Assembly: GCA_937942435.1 (NCBI GenBank)
Contig: CALDEM010000025.1
Location: 1 to 61,246 of the forward strand
Source of the DNA: an uncultured Saprospiraceae bacterium
GTDB taxonomy: Bacteria > Bacteroidota > Bacteroidia > Chitinophagales > Saprospiraceae
Direction: 5' to 3'
DNA: 61,246 bases
The notes under the pieces were generated by a model, which saw only the letters and a program-made list of their open reading frames with translations, had not been told where the DNA came from and did no database searches. Every line of letters begins with the position of its first letter. Positions within the stretch are counted from its first letter, which is position 1. The translations under genes and the position numbers were made by a program. Positions 51,507-60,375 of the stretch are shown piece after piece.

Positions 51507-53003
51507 ATGACGAAAGGAGACGGTTATCGTTGGGTTTCTATATTATTGGGTCCAGTATTGTTTCTATTGATATTGCTGTCGCCAGCACCTGAAGGCCTTG
51601 GAGAGACTGGTCAGCGTGTATTGGCATGTACGATATGGGTAGTGATCTGGTGGCTGACTGATATAGTACCGATGGCGATAACCTCATTGATGCCTTTGGT
51701 CTTGTTTCCCATATTGGGTGTGCTGCCTATCAAAGCAGTGTCTGATTATTACGCTAACCCTATCATCTTTCTATTTATAGGAGGCTTCATCATTGCTTTA
51801 GCGATGGAGAAGTGGGATCTACATAAGCGAATTGCACTCAATATTATAAAGTTTGCAGGCACTAACGAACGTCAGATCTTACTGGGTTTTATAATTGCAA
51901 CTGGAGGCTTGTCTATGTGGATCTCCAATACAGCTACTACAATGATGATGCTACCTATCGGCATATCAATCATCAGTCAACTAACTACAATTATAAAAAC
52001 ACAAGGGGCTGCCGATACAAAAGTGGACAATGGTTTTGGAAAAGCATTGATATTGAGCATAGCATTTTCAGCTTCTATCGGTGGGATGGCAACCATAGTC
52101 GGTACACCTACTAACTTGATCTTGGTAGAAGGGGTAAAGCAACTTTATAATTACGATATACCTTTTGACCAATGGTTTTTCTTTGGACTACCGCTTGTCT
52201 TAGTTTTACTCGGCGTGTTATGGTGGCATCTGGGTCATAACGCCTTTAAGCTAAGTAGGACGCAAGTACCTGGTGCGAAAGCAGTCATCCAAACAGAGTT
52301 GGATGAGCTTGGTCCTATGTCAAAAGAAGAACGTTGGGTGGCAATTATATTTTCAATCGTAGCCATTGCATGGATACTTCGACAGCCCTTGTTGCAACCC
52401 ATATTTCCTAATGCCAATGATACAACGATAGCATTGATCGGAGCTGTGACCCTCTTTCTTATACCAACGAGTAAAGGTGACGGATCTTTCTTGATGGACT
52501 GGGCATATGCCAAGCGATTACCTTGGGCAGTGATTTTATTATTTGGAGGAGCATTTGCTGTAGCGGGGAGTTTCTCATCCTCTGGACTTACAGAATGGTT
52601 AGGTGGTAAGATGGCAGGATTGAACTCACTACCATTTTGGCTGATTCTTTTGGCGGTTGTTGCATTGGTTAACTACTTGACTGAGTTGACACAAAACATG
52701 GCTACATGTACGCTCATGATACCAGTGTTGGCAGCATTGTCCTTGACTATAGATGTGCATCCCTTAGGTCTGATGACAGCCATGACGATCGCAGCGTCCT
52801 GCGCATTCATGATGCCCATTGCTACTGCGCCCAACGCTATCATATTTGGATCTGGTGAGTTGCAGATTAAGGATATGATCAAAGCAGGATTCTTACTTAA
52901 TATCTTATCGATCATTCTAATTACAACATTTGTGTACTTCTTGCTTCCAGTGATATGGGATATTGATTTGACAGTATTTCCGGAAGGGTGGATAGCCAGA
53001 TGA
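51507..53003 (+). CDS. SLC13/DASS family dicarboxylate:sodium symporter
   Basis: A 498-residue transporter with about 11 membrane segments, starting at ATG 51507 (the TTG 13 codons upstream is less likely). The two DASS Ser-Asn-Thr signatures are MWISNTATTMMMLPIGI and TELTQNMATCTLMIPVLAAL, and GTPTNLILVEG is the Na+/substrate loop. The family imports succinate, malate, citrate or sulfate-like anions. Followed after 52 bases by a second C4-dicarboxylate-type carrier of a different family (DAACS). Confidence 0.92.
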   Translation: MTKGDGYRWVSILLGPVLFLLILLSPAPEGLGETGQRVLACTIWVVIWWLTDIVPMAITSLMPLVLFPILGVLPIKAVSDYYANPIIFLFIGGFIIALAMEKWDLHKRIALNIIKFAGTNERQILLGFIIATGGLSMWISNTATTMMMLPIGISIISQLTTIIKTQGAADTKVDNGFGKALILSIAFSASIGGMATIVGTPTNLILVEGVKQLYNYDIPFDQWFFFGLPLVLVLLGVLWWHLGHNAFKLSRTQVPGAKAVIQTELDELGPMSKEERWVAIIFSIVAIAWILRQPLLQPIFPNANDTTIALIGAVTLFLIPTSKGDGSFLMDWAYAKRLPWAVILLFGGAFAVAGSFSSSGLTEWLGGKMAGLNSLPFWLILLAVVALVNYLTELTQNMATCTLMIPVLAALSLTIDVHPLGLMTAMTIAASCAFMMPIATAPNAIIFGSGELQIKDMIKAGFLLNILSIILITTFVYFLLPVIWDIDLTVFPEGWIAR

Positions 53004-53055
53004 TAAAACAGGCTTCACTTCATACTGTCCTTCTTTTTTGATACTTTGACATCCT

Positions 53056-54303
53056 ATGTCGATACATTGGAAGGTGCTCATAGGGATTGTGCTTGGTTTG
53101 ATGGTTGGATATGCAGCCACTTATAGTGATCTCGGTACAGAGATAGTGCTTGATTATATAAAGCCTATTGGTGTTGTTTTTATTAAAGTCTTAAAGTTGA
53201 TCGCGGTGCCATTGGTATTTGTGTCATTGACAAAAGGCATCACAGAGTTAAAGGATATCAAGCGTTTATCGGCGTTAGGTGGGCGTACTATCTTTTGGTT
53301 TTTGGCGACCACGTTTGGAGCGGTGTTACTGGGGCTTTTATTGGTCAATGTTTTTAAGCCAGGAGTCGGTCTAGATATAGCTGCACTACAGTCATTGTCT
53401 TCAGACACTATGTCCATCAATGCCAATGCGGCAACTGAACGCGGACCTTTGGACTTCTTTGTGCGCATGGTGCCAGACAATCTCTTCTCGGCACTGAGCG
53501 ACAATGGGAGACTCTTACAGGTTATATTCTTTACTGTACTATTCAGTGTAGCGCTATTGCTGATCCCTTATGAAGATCAACAACCGATTGTTAGGTTGAT
53601 TTCTTCGCTCAACAAGGTCTTGGTTAAGATCGTAGATATCATCATCGCTTGTTCGCCTTATGCCGTGTTTGCCCTCATGGCAACTTTGATTGTAGAGATT
53701 AAAGATCCGGCGATATTTAAAGCATTGGTCAACTATTCTGCTCTTTTACTCTTAGGGATGCTGATTATCTTGCTCATCTATCCCGTCTTGGTGAAGTGGC
53801 AGACTGGCATGCCGATGTCTACTTTTGTCAAAGGTATCTTACCTGCTCAGTTAGTAGCACTGACTACGAGCTCAAGCATGGCGACGCTACCTGTCACTAT
53901 GGAGAGCCTCCAAGAGAACCTAGGTGTTGATGAAGAAGTGGTCAGCTTCGTATGTCCAGTAGGTGCTACGATCAATATGGATGCAACCAGCTTGATGCAA
54001 AGCTTAGCAGCGGTATTCGTCTGTCAGATCATCGGTATGGAGTTAAGCATCGGTGATCAGATGACTATCATGTTGACTGCTTCTATGGCATCTATTGGAG
54101 CTGCTGCAGCGCCAAGTGCAGGTATCGTTATGTTGGTGATGGTCTTGGAGTCAGTGGGTTTTCCCTCAGAGCAATTACCGATTGCATTGACCCTGATTTT
54201 AGCTGTAGATCGACCTTTGGATATGTGTCGTACTGTCGTAAATATATCAGGTGATAGCTGCATCAGCACAATCGTCGGAGCAAGCTCAAAATTAAAATCT
54301 TAA
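53056..54303 (+). CDS. Dicarboxylate/amino acid:cation symporter (DAACS family)
   Basis: A 415-residue inner-membrane symporter with the DAACS signatures LTTSSSMATLPVTM, GATINMDATSLMQ, ASIGAAAAPSAG and DRPLDMCRTVVNISGD. It is clearly paralogous to 3826-5136, sharing the N-terminal HWKVLIGIVLG and GLPLV-type repeats. In the substrate motif it has D-A-T where the other copy has D-G-T. It is probably the last gene of a phh-SLC13-DAACS run. Substrate is likely an acidic amino acid or C4-dicarboxylate; not determinable here. Confidence 0.92.
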   Translation: MSIHWKVLIGIVLGLMVGYAATYSDLGTEIVLDYIKPIGVVFIKVLKLIAVPLVFVSLTKGITELKDIKRLSALGGRTIFWFLATTFGAVLLGLLLVNVFKPGVGLDIAALQSLSSDTMSINANAATERGPLDFFVRMVPDNLFSALSDNGRLLQVIFFTVLFSVALLLIPYEDQQPIVRLISSLNKVLVKIVDIIIACSPYAVFALMATLIVEIKDPAIFKALVNYSALLLLGMLIILLIYPVLVKWQTGMPMSTFVKGILPAQLVALTTSSSMATLPVTMESLQENLGVDEEVVSFVCPVGATINMDATSLMQSLAAVFVCQIIGMELSIGDQMTIMLTASMASIGAAAAPSAGIVMLVMVLESVGFPSEQLPIALTLILAVDRPLDMCRTVVNISGDSCISTIVGASSKLKS

Positions 54304-54624
54304 GTATCTACAGAGGGTAGAGCTCTATCTGATTTATTTTAACACTCTTGGCATCATTTTAGCATAAGTATGATCAGTAGCTGGGCTTTTATACAAAGCT
54401 TAGCTCGCAGTGATCCTTTTAATAGGAACAAGCTGCAGCTGTGACTTCCAACTTGAGATTTTTTAGTCCGCATATTTTAACTGTTTATGCGGGCCTATGA
54501 CATAGGACATATCATATGCTTAGTAAGATAAGCTTAAGGTATGTCCTTCTGTCATTATACCTAATAGACCATCATACGCGCTTATCTGGTATATTTCGTA
54601 TGTTCACCTGATCATTATTGAACT
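54304..54624. other. 321-base intergenic region with a long inverted repeat
   Basis: Between two same-strand genes. It contains the 59-base inverted repeat at 54497-54555 and no coding frame or recognised RNA gene. Confidence 0.5.
54497..54555. repeat. 59-base imperfect inverted repeat
   Basis: ATGACA (54497-54502) and AGGACATA (54504-54511) on the left match TATGTCCT (54540-54547) and TGTCAT (54550-54555) on the right, with further partial pairing inward to GCTT/AAGC and an 8-base loop. Arms are about 25 bases with few mismatches. No T-run, so not a simple terminator. Could be a stable RNA structure or a mobile miniature element. Confidence 0.6.
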
Positions 54625-55326
54625 ATGAAGTACAGCGACTATCTGATTATTTTATTTGCCGTTTGTTCTTTTGCTCTGACTGGGCAGGAAGTGGCTTATG
54701 ATATCCGTGGTACTTGGGGTAAACCGATCCCGCAAGAGCAACTGGCCCATGCCGAGACGATGATAGACATCAATCCGGGTTACCCTTCTTCATGGATCGA
54801 TCAAGACGATTATATATCAGCTGAAGTGAGAAGAGTTTATGATGGTCAAGAACTTATCGCTCAAGGCAAAAATGATATACTTAACGAAGCTCAAAAGAAA
54901 CTTATCCACACTGCAGACATAGGAAGTGACATAAGGATAGAAGTCAAGTACCATGAGCGTGATTTTCTAAAAAAGAAATTAGAAGTTAAAACCCTAAGCT
55001 TTGCACTAACTGTAGTTCCAACTGTCCAAGCAGAATATAAAGGGGGGCAAGAAGCCTTGATAGAATATCTAAGAGTTAACACTGCAGATCTCTTACCTCC
55101 ATCAAAAGAAGAAAACCTAAAGGTAGCAATGGTTAAGTTTACAATTGATGAACACGGCAGAGTAACTCAACCCATTATATCAGAGACGTCTAAAGACAAG
55201 GATATCGATAGTATCATCCTCAAGGCTATCCAGCAAATGCCAAATTGGAAACCTGCTCAAGATGCTGCTGGTGCTTATGTGCCACAGAGTTTTGAATTTA
55301 TAATCGGCAACTCTCTCGGCTGCTAA
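54625..55326 (+). CDS. Secreted TonB C-terminal-like domain protein
   Basis: A 233-residue exported protein (signal KYSDYLIILFAVCSFALTGQ). The first 120 residues have no recognised family. The last ~70 residues (VAMVKFTIDEHGRVTQPIIS, then IILKAIQQMPNWKPAQDAAG) are a TonB C-terminal/AgmX-like domain, usually found in TonB partners of outer membrane receptors; VKFTID.HG.V and MPNWKPA are the tell-tale motifs. The protein has no N-terminal membrane anchor typical of TonB itself, so it is probably a periplasmic protein that uses the domain for binding. The next gene starts 15 bases later. Confidence 0.83.
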   Translation: MKYSDYLIILFAVCSFALTGQEVAYDIRGTWGKPIPQEQLAHAETMIDINPGYPSSWIDQDDYISAEVRRVYDGQELIAQGKNDILNEAQKKLIHTADIGSDIRIEVKYHERDFLKKKLEVKTLSFALTVVPTVQAEYKGGQEALIEYLRVNTADLLPPSKEENLKVAMVKFTIDEHGRVTQPIISETSKDKDIDSIILKAIQQMPNWKPAQDAAGAYVPQSFEFIIGNSLGC

Positions 55327-55341
55327 AGTTACACATACACA

Positions 55342-56613
55342 TTGAAGAAGATTAGAAACATCTTAATAGGGATCATCCTATTGTTTGTTATATTATGGTT
55401 TGGTATCATCTCATATCTCAATAGTGGTAGTACGAGTCCCGACAATACGGTGTGGCAGTCGTACTTAGGAAGAGATACAACAGTTGGCATCTTGCCAGAT
55501 CAGTACGCAAACTATTTTACTTACACTATGGTTCGAACCAATGCGGACATTGGATTTAGAATCAAGGGAAAGTTTCCGGATACGAGATACTTTAGCTTTA
55601 ATGTTTATAGTCTTGGGGATAATGCCACTCAAGGATCTCTTGTTGATCATGAGATCGTTACAGATAGTGGTAAGCCCAATCCCTTTCTAAATGATCGAGA
55701 TAGTGTGGATGTGGGATCGGACTTTACAGTTCATGTGATTCCTTCTAAGTATAAAAATAAAAAACTCAATAATGCACTTCCTTTTCAAGATGACGCCAAG
55801 TTATTGACGATGGTCATCCGGTTATATGATTATAATATCGATGATTTTGGTGGAGTAGAGTTTCCAACAGTAGAGGCATTTACGATGAGTGAAGATGAGG
55901 CAGATATCGTCCTTCAGCCCGTTAACCTTCCTAAGAAACTGGACCTCAGGTGGATCGTAAGAAGGCGAAGCTTGCCTGGTATGGTAGAACGACTCAGTCT
56001 GCTTTATAAAACGGAACAAGTCGAAGCTCTTGATGTAGGTGATGCAGAACAGAGATTTACATCTGTTCCTTTTCATGCGATCGATACCAAGGGGTATATA
56101 GAGAATAATGACAACAGATATCTACTTGCGGGCATCACGAAGAAGGAAGATGAGGTTTATGTGTTTCGATTTAAAGCTCCTACTTATACAACTGGACCAA
56201 GTGATATCAACAAGACTGAGGTACGCTACTGGTCATTTAATCTGGGTAATGCCGCCACTTACAACTTCAACGCACTCAAGGATGAAGACGCCATCTTAGA
56301 CGAAGATGGCTATGTCAACATTATCTTAGCAAGTAAAGATGCAGAAGTAGAAAGCTTAGCACGATCACTTAACTATAACTTCTTAGAGTGGAACATGCCT
56401 TGGGAAAAAGCGCTCTTGCTCTTTAGACACATGCTGGCTAACCCAAGCTTTGAAGCTCAGATAGATGATGTACCTCCTATCTACGACGACATGACAGAGT
56501 TTAGTGATCAAGAAGGACAAAAGTATATGGGCGACTATGCACCACAAGGACGTCGGATGTCTAAGGAGGAGTTTTTAGCGAGTTATAGTTTAGAGAGTCA
56601 CGAGTCTCTATAG
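55342..56613 (+). CDS. Membrane-anchored hypothetical protein
   Basis: A 423-residue protein starting with TTG at 55342; no ATG is available upstream of the membrane helix (KKIRNILIGIILLFVILWFG), so TTG is the probable start. Beyond the anchor it is a beta-rich periplasmic domain with repeated aromatic strands (YFSFNVYSLGD, YWSFNLGNAATYNF) and a C-terminal segment EWNMPWEKALLLFRHMLANP. It resembles DUF1214-like proteins in style, but I cannot name a family firmly. It is probably cotranscribed with the TonB-C protein and ends 15 bases before the convergent ChaN-like gene. Confidence 0.75.
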   Translation: MKKIRNILIGIILLFVILWFGIISYLNSGSTSPDNTVWQSYLGRDTTVGILPDQYANYFTYTMVRTNADIGFRIKGKFPDTRYFSFNVYSLGDNATQGSLVDHEIVTDSGKPNPFLNDRDSVDVGSDFTVHVIPSKYKNKKLNNALPFQDDAKLLTMVIRLYDYNIDDFGGVEFPTVEAFTMSEDEADIVLQPVNLPKKLDLRWIVRRRSLPGMVERLSLLYKTEQVEALDVGDAEQRFTSVPFHAIDTKGYIENNDNRYLLAGITKKEDEVYVFRFKAPTYTTGPSDINKTEVRYWSFNLGNAATYNFNALKDEDAILDEDGYVNIILASKDAEVESLARSLNYNFLEWNMPWEKALLLFRHMLANPSFEAQIDDVPPIYDDMTEFSDQEGQKYMGDYAPQGRRMSKEEFLASYSLESHESL

Positions 56614-56628
56614 GTTGAGTACTTTTTT

Positions 56629-57483
56629 CTAATAAGTAGTAGTCATATCCTCATCTACACAGATGATAAAATCAGCAACCCGCTTATTGTCTTTTTCTAA
56701 TTTGTTGACATTGGCTTGTGATACAGTTGTGATCGTCATATACTTGAGACTAGGCTTAGTTTGCTTGAGATACCATACGATGCCCTCATAATCATCTGAG
56801 TGATAAGCGCCATTGTAGTGAATGAACAAATGCCCACTCGTATAATTAGAAAGTATGAAGTGCGCCATCGTCGCATCTTTTATGGCCTGTGCTTTGACTA
56901 ACTCAGGTGTACCGTGGTCGCCCATCATCTCGAGGATCTCTTGATACTTGGGTAGCGTAGGATCAAATGTGATCGGTAGTGGGGCTATCCAAGATTTTTC
57001 TTCTTCTGTCAGTTCATCTAATGCTTCGAAACCTTGTTTGTAAACTAGGTTAGCAAAGCGGCGAGGGATGTTGGTCCCTATGAAGTCGATTCCTTTTTCT
57101 TTTGCAAAATCTACAAGAGGTGCATAGTCCGTGTTATGATTAGGCCACAACCGAGCTAATGTGTCGAATGCCTCTTGATCTATCTCATCATTAAGATAGC
57201 TCACCAAAGTCTGATGATCATCGGCCTCAATCATCTCAGCGCCGAGAATCAGTGACTTTTTTTTGCTAAGATCACTTGTTACCTCATACTGCAACCAATG
57301 CGAGATCGGGTTGTTGTGTAGCTCTCCAAACATGAGGATGTCACTCTTTGTAATCTTCTTCATCATCTTTTTGTAAGACACCTTTTTTCCTTTTGCATTG
57401 TAGATCACATATGCTTTAGTTTGCGCAGTTATGATGTTTGAGATTAGAAGAAACGAGATTGCAATTGACATGTATCTTTTCAT
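56629..57483 (-). CDS. ChaN/Tiki-superfamily exported protein
   Basis: A 284-residue protein with a Sec signal (KRYMSIAISFLLISNIITAQ). The ChaN/Tiki metal-heme motif is DILMFGELHNNPISHWLQYE (residues 48-67), followed by LILGAEMIEADDHQTLVSYL and HFIL...GHLFIHYNGAYHSDDY, matching the heme-binding uptake (ChaN, DUF399) family. The family binds heme or acts as a metalloprotease-like domain in Tiki proteins. No Cys lipobox is seen after the signal. The start overlaps the stop of the upstream hydrolase (ATGA), so the two are cotranscribed. Confidence 0.85.
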   Translation of the reverse strand: MKRYMSIAISFLLISNIITAQTKAYVIYNAKGKKVSYKKMMKKITKSDILMFGELHNNPISHWLQYEVTSDLSKKKSLILGAEMIEADDHQTLVSYLNDEIDQEAFDTLARLWPNHNTDYAPLVDFAKEKGIDFIGTNIPRRFANLVYKQGFEALDELTEEEKSWIAPLPITFDPTLPKYQEILEMMGDHGTPELVKAQAIKDATMAHFILSNYTSGHLFIHYNGAYHSDDYEGIVWYLKQTKPSLKYMTITTVSQANVNKLEKDNKRVADFIICVDEDMTTTY

Positions 57484-58400
57484 GAAGTAGACTTTGAGTC
57501 TTTATAGAAGCTGCTGATATGTGATACCCACTCTTTAGGACTGCCCAGTTGACAAAAGTGGCCTAAGCCTGTCATGATAGTGAGGGTCGCTTGAGGGCAG
57601 ATGTTCTTTTTTAGATAATGAGCCATCTCTACCCGAGCGACAGCATCTTCATCTCCCCAACAGATGTGTATGGGTAGGTCTACCTTGCTGAGCGCTGGCA
57701 ACCACCTCGTTTTTTCAAATCGCTTACGGTCGTTTAAGTATTTTATAGTTAGATAGGTCTTGCGGTGACCATCGTTTAGCGTATTGAGTTCCCAGAGTCT
57801 TTCTATCTCTTCAGATGATAGTTTGTTGTTGCCATGTGCACTTCGTACTTGCTGATCGAAGATCTTGAAGGTGGTTACATTTTTAAGGAGATGTCCATAA
57901 GAAGAAAGCAAGATCTTTTGAGTGATCCTCAACTCAGCCAACTCTAGCACCATACTACCATTGGTAAAAGTGAGGCTCTGTAATCCTTCGCTAAACCAAC
58001 TAGGCATGATGCCGTTCTGATGCCTTGCTACAATCTCGGTTGCTACACTATCTCCCATATCATGAGAGAGCATATGACCACCGCTAACACCAAGATGTTT
58101 CCAAACAGCCAAAGCTGTATCTGCTTGTTCGAACAGAGAGTAGGTGTATCCTTCTGTGGGTTTATCGCTTAATCCATACCCTAACATATCAAACATCACG
58201 ATCCTGTCAAACATGGCCGTCATTCCGTCTATGACTGCGTGATACGAGTAAGAGGACTCCGGAAATCCATGGATCAGCAGTAAGGTATTATTTGCGTTAG
58301 CGCCCTTGTCTCCCATATCCTTGATAAAGATCTTATGACCAAAAGGCCCGTACGCCATGTATGAGCCTGATGACTGCCAAGAAACGAGATGAGCATGCAT
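57480..58400 (-). CDS. Alpha/beta hydrolase with Asp nucleophile (epoxide hydrolase/MEST-like)
   Basis: A 306-residue hydrolase. LLLIHGFPESSYSYHAVIDG is the oxyanion loop, the nucleophile elbow is HMLSHDMGDSVATEI with Asp114 (Asp rather than Ser), ICWGDEDAVARVEM gives the acid and GLGHFCQLGSP the base. The H-D-x-G-D pattern is that of the mesoderm-specific transcript (MEST/PEG1)-like group and of epoxide hydrolases. No signal peptide, so cytoplasmic. It is the first gene of a two-gene operon with the ChaN-like gene. The window has a second Asp-nucleophile hydrolase at 27440-28342, which is a different subfamily. Confidence 0.87.
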   Translation of the reverse strand: MHAHLVSWQSSGSYMAYGPFGHKIFIKDMGDKGANANNTLLLIHGFPESSYSYHAVIDGMTAMFDRIVMFDMLGYGLSDKPTEGYTYSLFEQADTALAVWKHLGVSGGHMLSHDMGDSVATEIVARHQNGIMPSWFSEGLQSLTFTNGSMVLELAELRITQKILLSSYGHLLKNVTTFKIFDQQVRSAHGNNKLSSEEIERLWELNTLNDGHRKTYLTIKYLNDRKRFEKTRWLPALSKVDLPIHICWGDEDAVARVEMAHYLKKNICPQATLTIMTGLGHFCQLGSPKEWVSHISSFYKDSKSTS

Positions 58401-58540
58401 GTCGATGTGTTGTCTACGTTGATTTTATAGAGAACAAGTTACCAAAGGATATGTCAATAGATGTACTGGTGATAAAAACTTAGGGTAAAATTGCCAACCT
58501 CTTAGGGAAAATAGCATACTAGCTGCCCTCAAAGCGCCCA

Positions 58541-58548
58541 TATCTTTG
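58541..58548 (+). promoter_or_regulatory. Possible Bacteroidota -7 element for the DUF547 gene
   Basis: TATCTTTG matches the Bacteroidota -7 consensus TAnnTTTG and lies 34 bases before the ATG at 58583. No clear TTG/TTTG -33 element is found at the usual 19-21 base spacing, so this is tentative. Confidence 0.3.
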
Positions 58549-58582
58549 GGTTATAATTACTTAAAGACACAATCAGATTATA

Positions 58583-59326
58583 ATGACCACATCAAAAAAC
58601 CTTACAAGAATCTTCTCTATAGTAGTTCTTCTCTTAGTATTTGTTAATGCTGGATCGGCACAAAAAATCGGTAATCAATTTTTTAAAGATGTCGATGCTC
58701 TTCTAAAGGATCGCGTTTCTAATGGCCTCGTAAACTACAAAGCTCTTAAGAGTGATGCAAGGCTTACTTCATTGATCAAACAGATCGGAACAGCTGACAT
58801 ATCGTCATCTGATGCTAAGACTAAGCAAGCATTTTATATCAATGCATATAACTTACATGTAATCAATAATGTCTTAAAAAGTTATCCTACGATGTCTGTA
58901 CTTGATGAAGCTGGATTCTTTGATGCAAAAAAAGTCAAAGTAGCAAACAGCAGCATAACGCTTAATGAATTAGAAAAGGGTAGACTGCTGAGCAAGTACA
59001 ATGATGCGAGATATCACTTTGTATTGGTTTGTGGAGCTGTAGGGTGTCCGCCCATCACGAACTTTGCATATACACCAGCTAATTTAGAAGCACAATTAGA
59101 AAAGCAAACGAAAATAGCACTTAACAATCCTTCGTTTATCAAGCATAAGCACGGAGGTGTTGAGTTGTCAGAGATCTTCAAGTGGTATGCTAAAGACTTC
59201 GGTACGTCTGATGCCAATGTGATCAAGTATATCAACAAGTACAGTAACAAAAAAATATCATCAACAGCAGCTGTGTCATACTATGGATACAATTGGAAGT
59301 TGAATGATAGCTCCAGTAGTTTATAA
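58583..59326 (+). CDS. Secreted DUF547 protein
   Basis: A 247-residue protein with a Sec signal (RIFSIVVLLLVFVNAGSAQK). The DUF547 hallmark is visible: LVNYKALKSDARLTSLIKQI, KQAFYINAYNLHVINNVLKS, DARYHFVLVCGAVGCPPITN and HGGVELSEIFKWYAKDFG. The Cys in the VCGAVGCPP motif and the Asn in YINAYN are the conserved candidates of the family, whose activity is not established. Standard length. Single gene ended by a strong terminator. Confidence 0.93.
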   Translation: MTTSKNLTRIFSIVVLLLVFVNAGSAQKIGNQFFKDVDALLKDRVSNGLVNYKALKSDARLTSLIKQIGTADISSSDAKTKQAFYINAYNLHVINNVLKSYPTMSVLDEAGFFDAKKVKVANSSITLNELEKGRLLSKYNDARYHFVLVCGAVGCPPITNFAYTPANLEAQLEKQTKIALNNPSFIKHKHGGVELSEIFKWYAKDFGTSDANVIKYINKYSNKKISSTAAVSYYGYNWKLNDSSSSL

Positions 59327-59382
59327 TTAACCTTAGACCAATAATAGCCTCTAACCAATAATGGGACTCTTATCCTCCGTAG

Positions 59383-59418
59383 ACCTTTGCTCCTTCCATA
59401 AGGAGTAAAGGTTTTTTT
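59383..59418 (+). terminator. Intrinsic terminator after the DUF547 gene
   Basis: ACCTTT (59383-59388) pairs with AAAGGT (59407-59412) and CTCCTT (59390-59395) with AAGGAG (59400-59405), joined by a G-U pair, giving a 13-bp stem with loop CCAT and a T-run to 59418. Confidence 0.95.
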
Positions 59419-59474
59419 AGTTTTGATATAGATTAAAGCGTTATCTTAGAATCAACTTCTAATGTTGATAAAAG

Positions 59475-60311
59475 GTGGAGATAGGACATGTGCGATTTAT
59501 AAAACCGAAGCATCCACTATTGGTGGATTTAATTAAAGGTTACTACGTCCATATAGCAACTGCACCAGATTTCTACTCAAAGGTTACGTTTTATCAAAAC
59601 ATCACCACAACAATAAGTATATATAAGGACTCTGACTCTACCATAAAAGATAGGCATAGAAAAGAACATCATCGCAAAGGTGTTGGCTTTAAGTCTATCC
59701 TTGTTGGGTTAGTTGATAGTTATCAAGAAGTGGAGTTCTTTGGACCAGTAGATCGATTGGCCATTGTGTTTTATCCTGGTTGCTTGAATCATTTTGTCGA
59801 TGTCCCTTTAGGTGATTTACTTGAAGTGCCATCCTCTTTTTTTCATCATTATGATGATTCATTTGATTCTTTTTTGCCAATTGTTTATACAGTGGATAGC
59901 ATAGAAGAGAAGCGGGATTTGCTTGATAGCTTCTTCTTAGAGAAGTATAAGTTGTTAGAAGAACCCAAGCTTTTAGAAGCTATCAAGGTGCTTACTCGTC
60001 CAAGCGATATGATCAAAGTAGAAGAGCTAGCTCAACAGCTTGAAATCAGCAGACGGACCTTACTTAGAAAGTTTAAGAAACACTTAGGATATTCGATAGA
60101 AGATTACATCTCGGTGATCAAGTTTAGACGAGCTCTTCTTAATTTTCAAAAGTTGGATAAAGGAGTTTCGCTAAACGAGATCGCACTGGATAGCAATTAT
60201 TATGATCAGGCGGACTTCAATCACCAATTAAAATTCAGAACTAGCCTTACTCCTAAGGAGCTTTTTAGTCAGCTTAATATCGTAGATGACGTCTTGTTCT
60301 GGAAAACATAG
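59475..60311 (+). CDS. AraC-family transcriptional regulator
   Basis: A 278-residue regulator, starting at GTG 59475 (or GTG 59490); an upstream ATG is out of frame. Residues 1-170 are a DUF6597-like N-terminal sensor part (RFIKPKHPLLVDLIKGYYVH, LAIVFYPGCLNHFVDVPLGD). The two AraC HTHs are at the C-terminus: MIKVEELAQQLEISRRTLLR and VSLNEIALDSNYYDQADFNH followed by FRTSLTPKELF. Gene neighbours do not suggest the target; it stands between a terminator and the hydrolase lipoprotein gene at 60376. Confidence 0.92.
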   Translation: MEIGHVRFIKPKHPLLVDLIKGYYVHIATAPDFYSKVTFYQNITTTISIYKDSDSTIKDRHRKEHHRKGVGFKSILVGLVDSYQEVEFFGPVDRLAIVFYPGCLNHFVDVPLGDLLEVPSSFFHHYDDSFDSFLPIVYTVDSIEEKRDLLDSFFLEKYKLLEEPKLLEAIKVLTRPSDMIKVEELAQQLEISRRTLLRKFKKHLGYSIEDYISVIKFRRALLNFQKLDKGVSLNEIALDSNYYDQADFNHQLKFRTSLTPKELFSQLNIVDDVLFWKT

Positions 60312-60375
60312 GTCTTCTTAATCACTTGTCCCAATTATACAATATTCAGAGTAGCATTGGGTTTATGTTTGCGGG

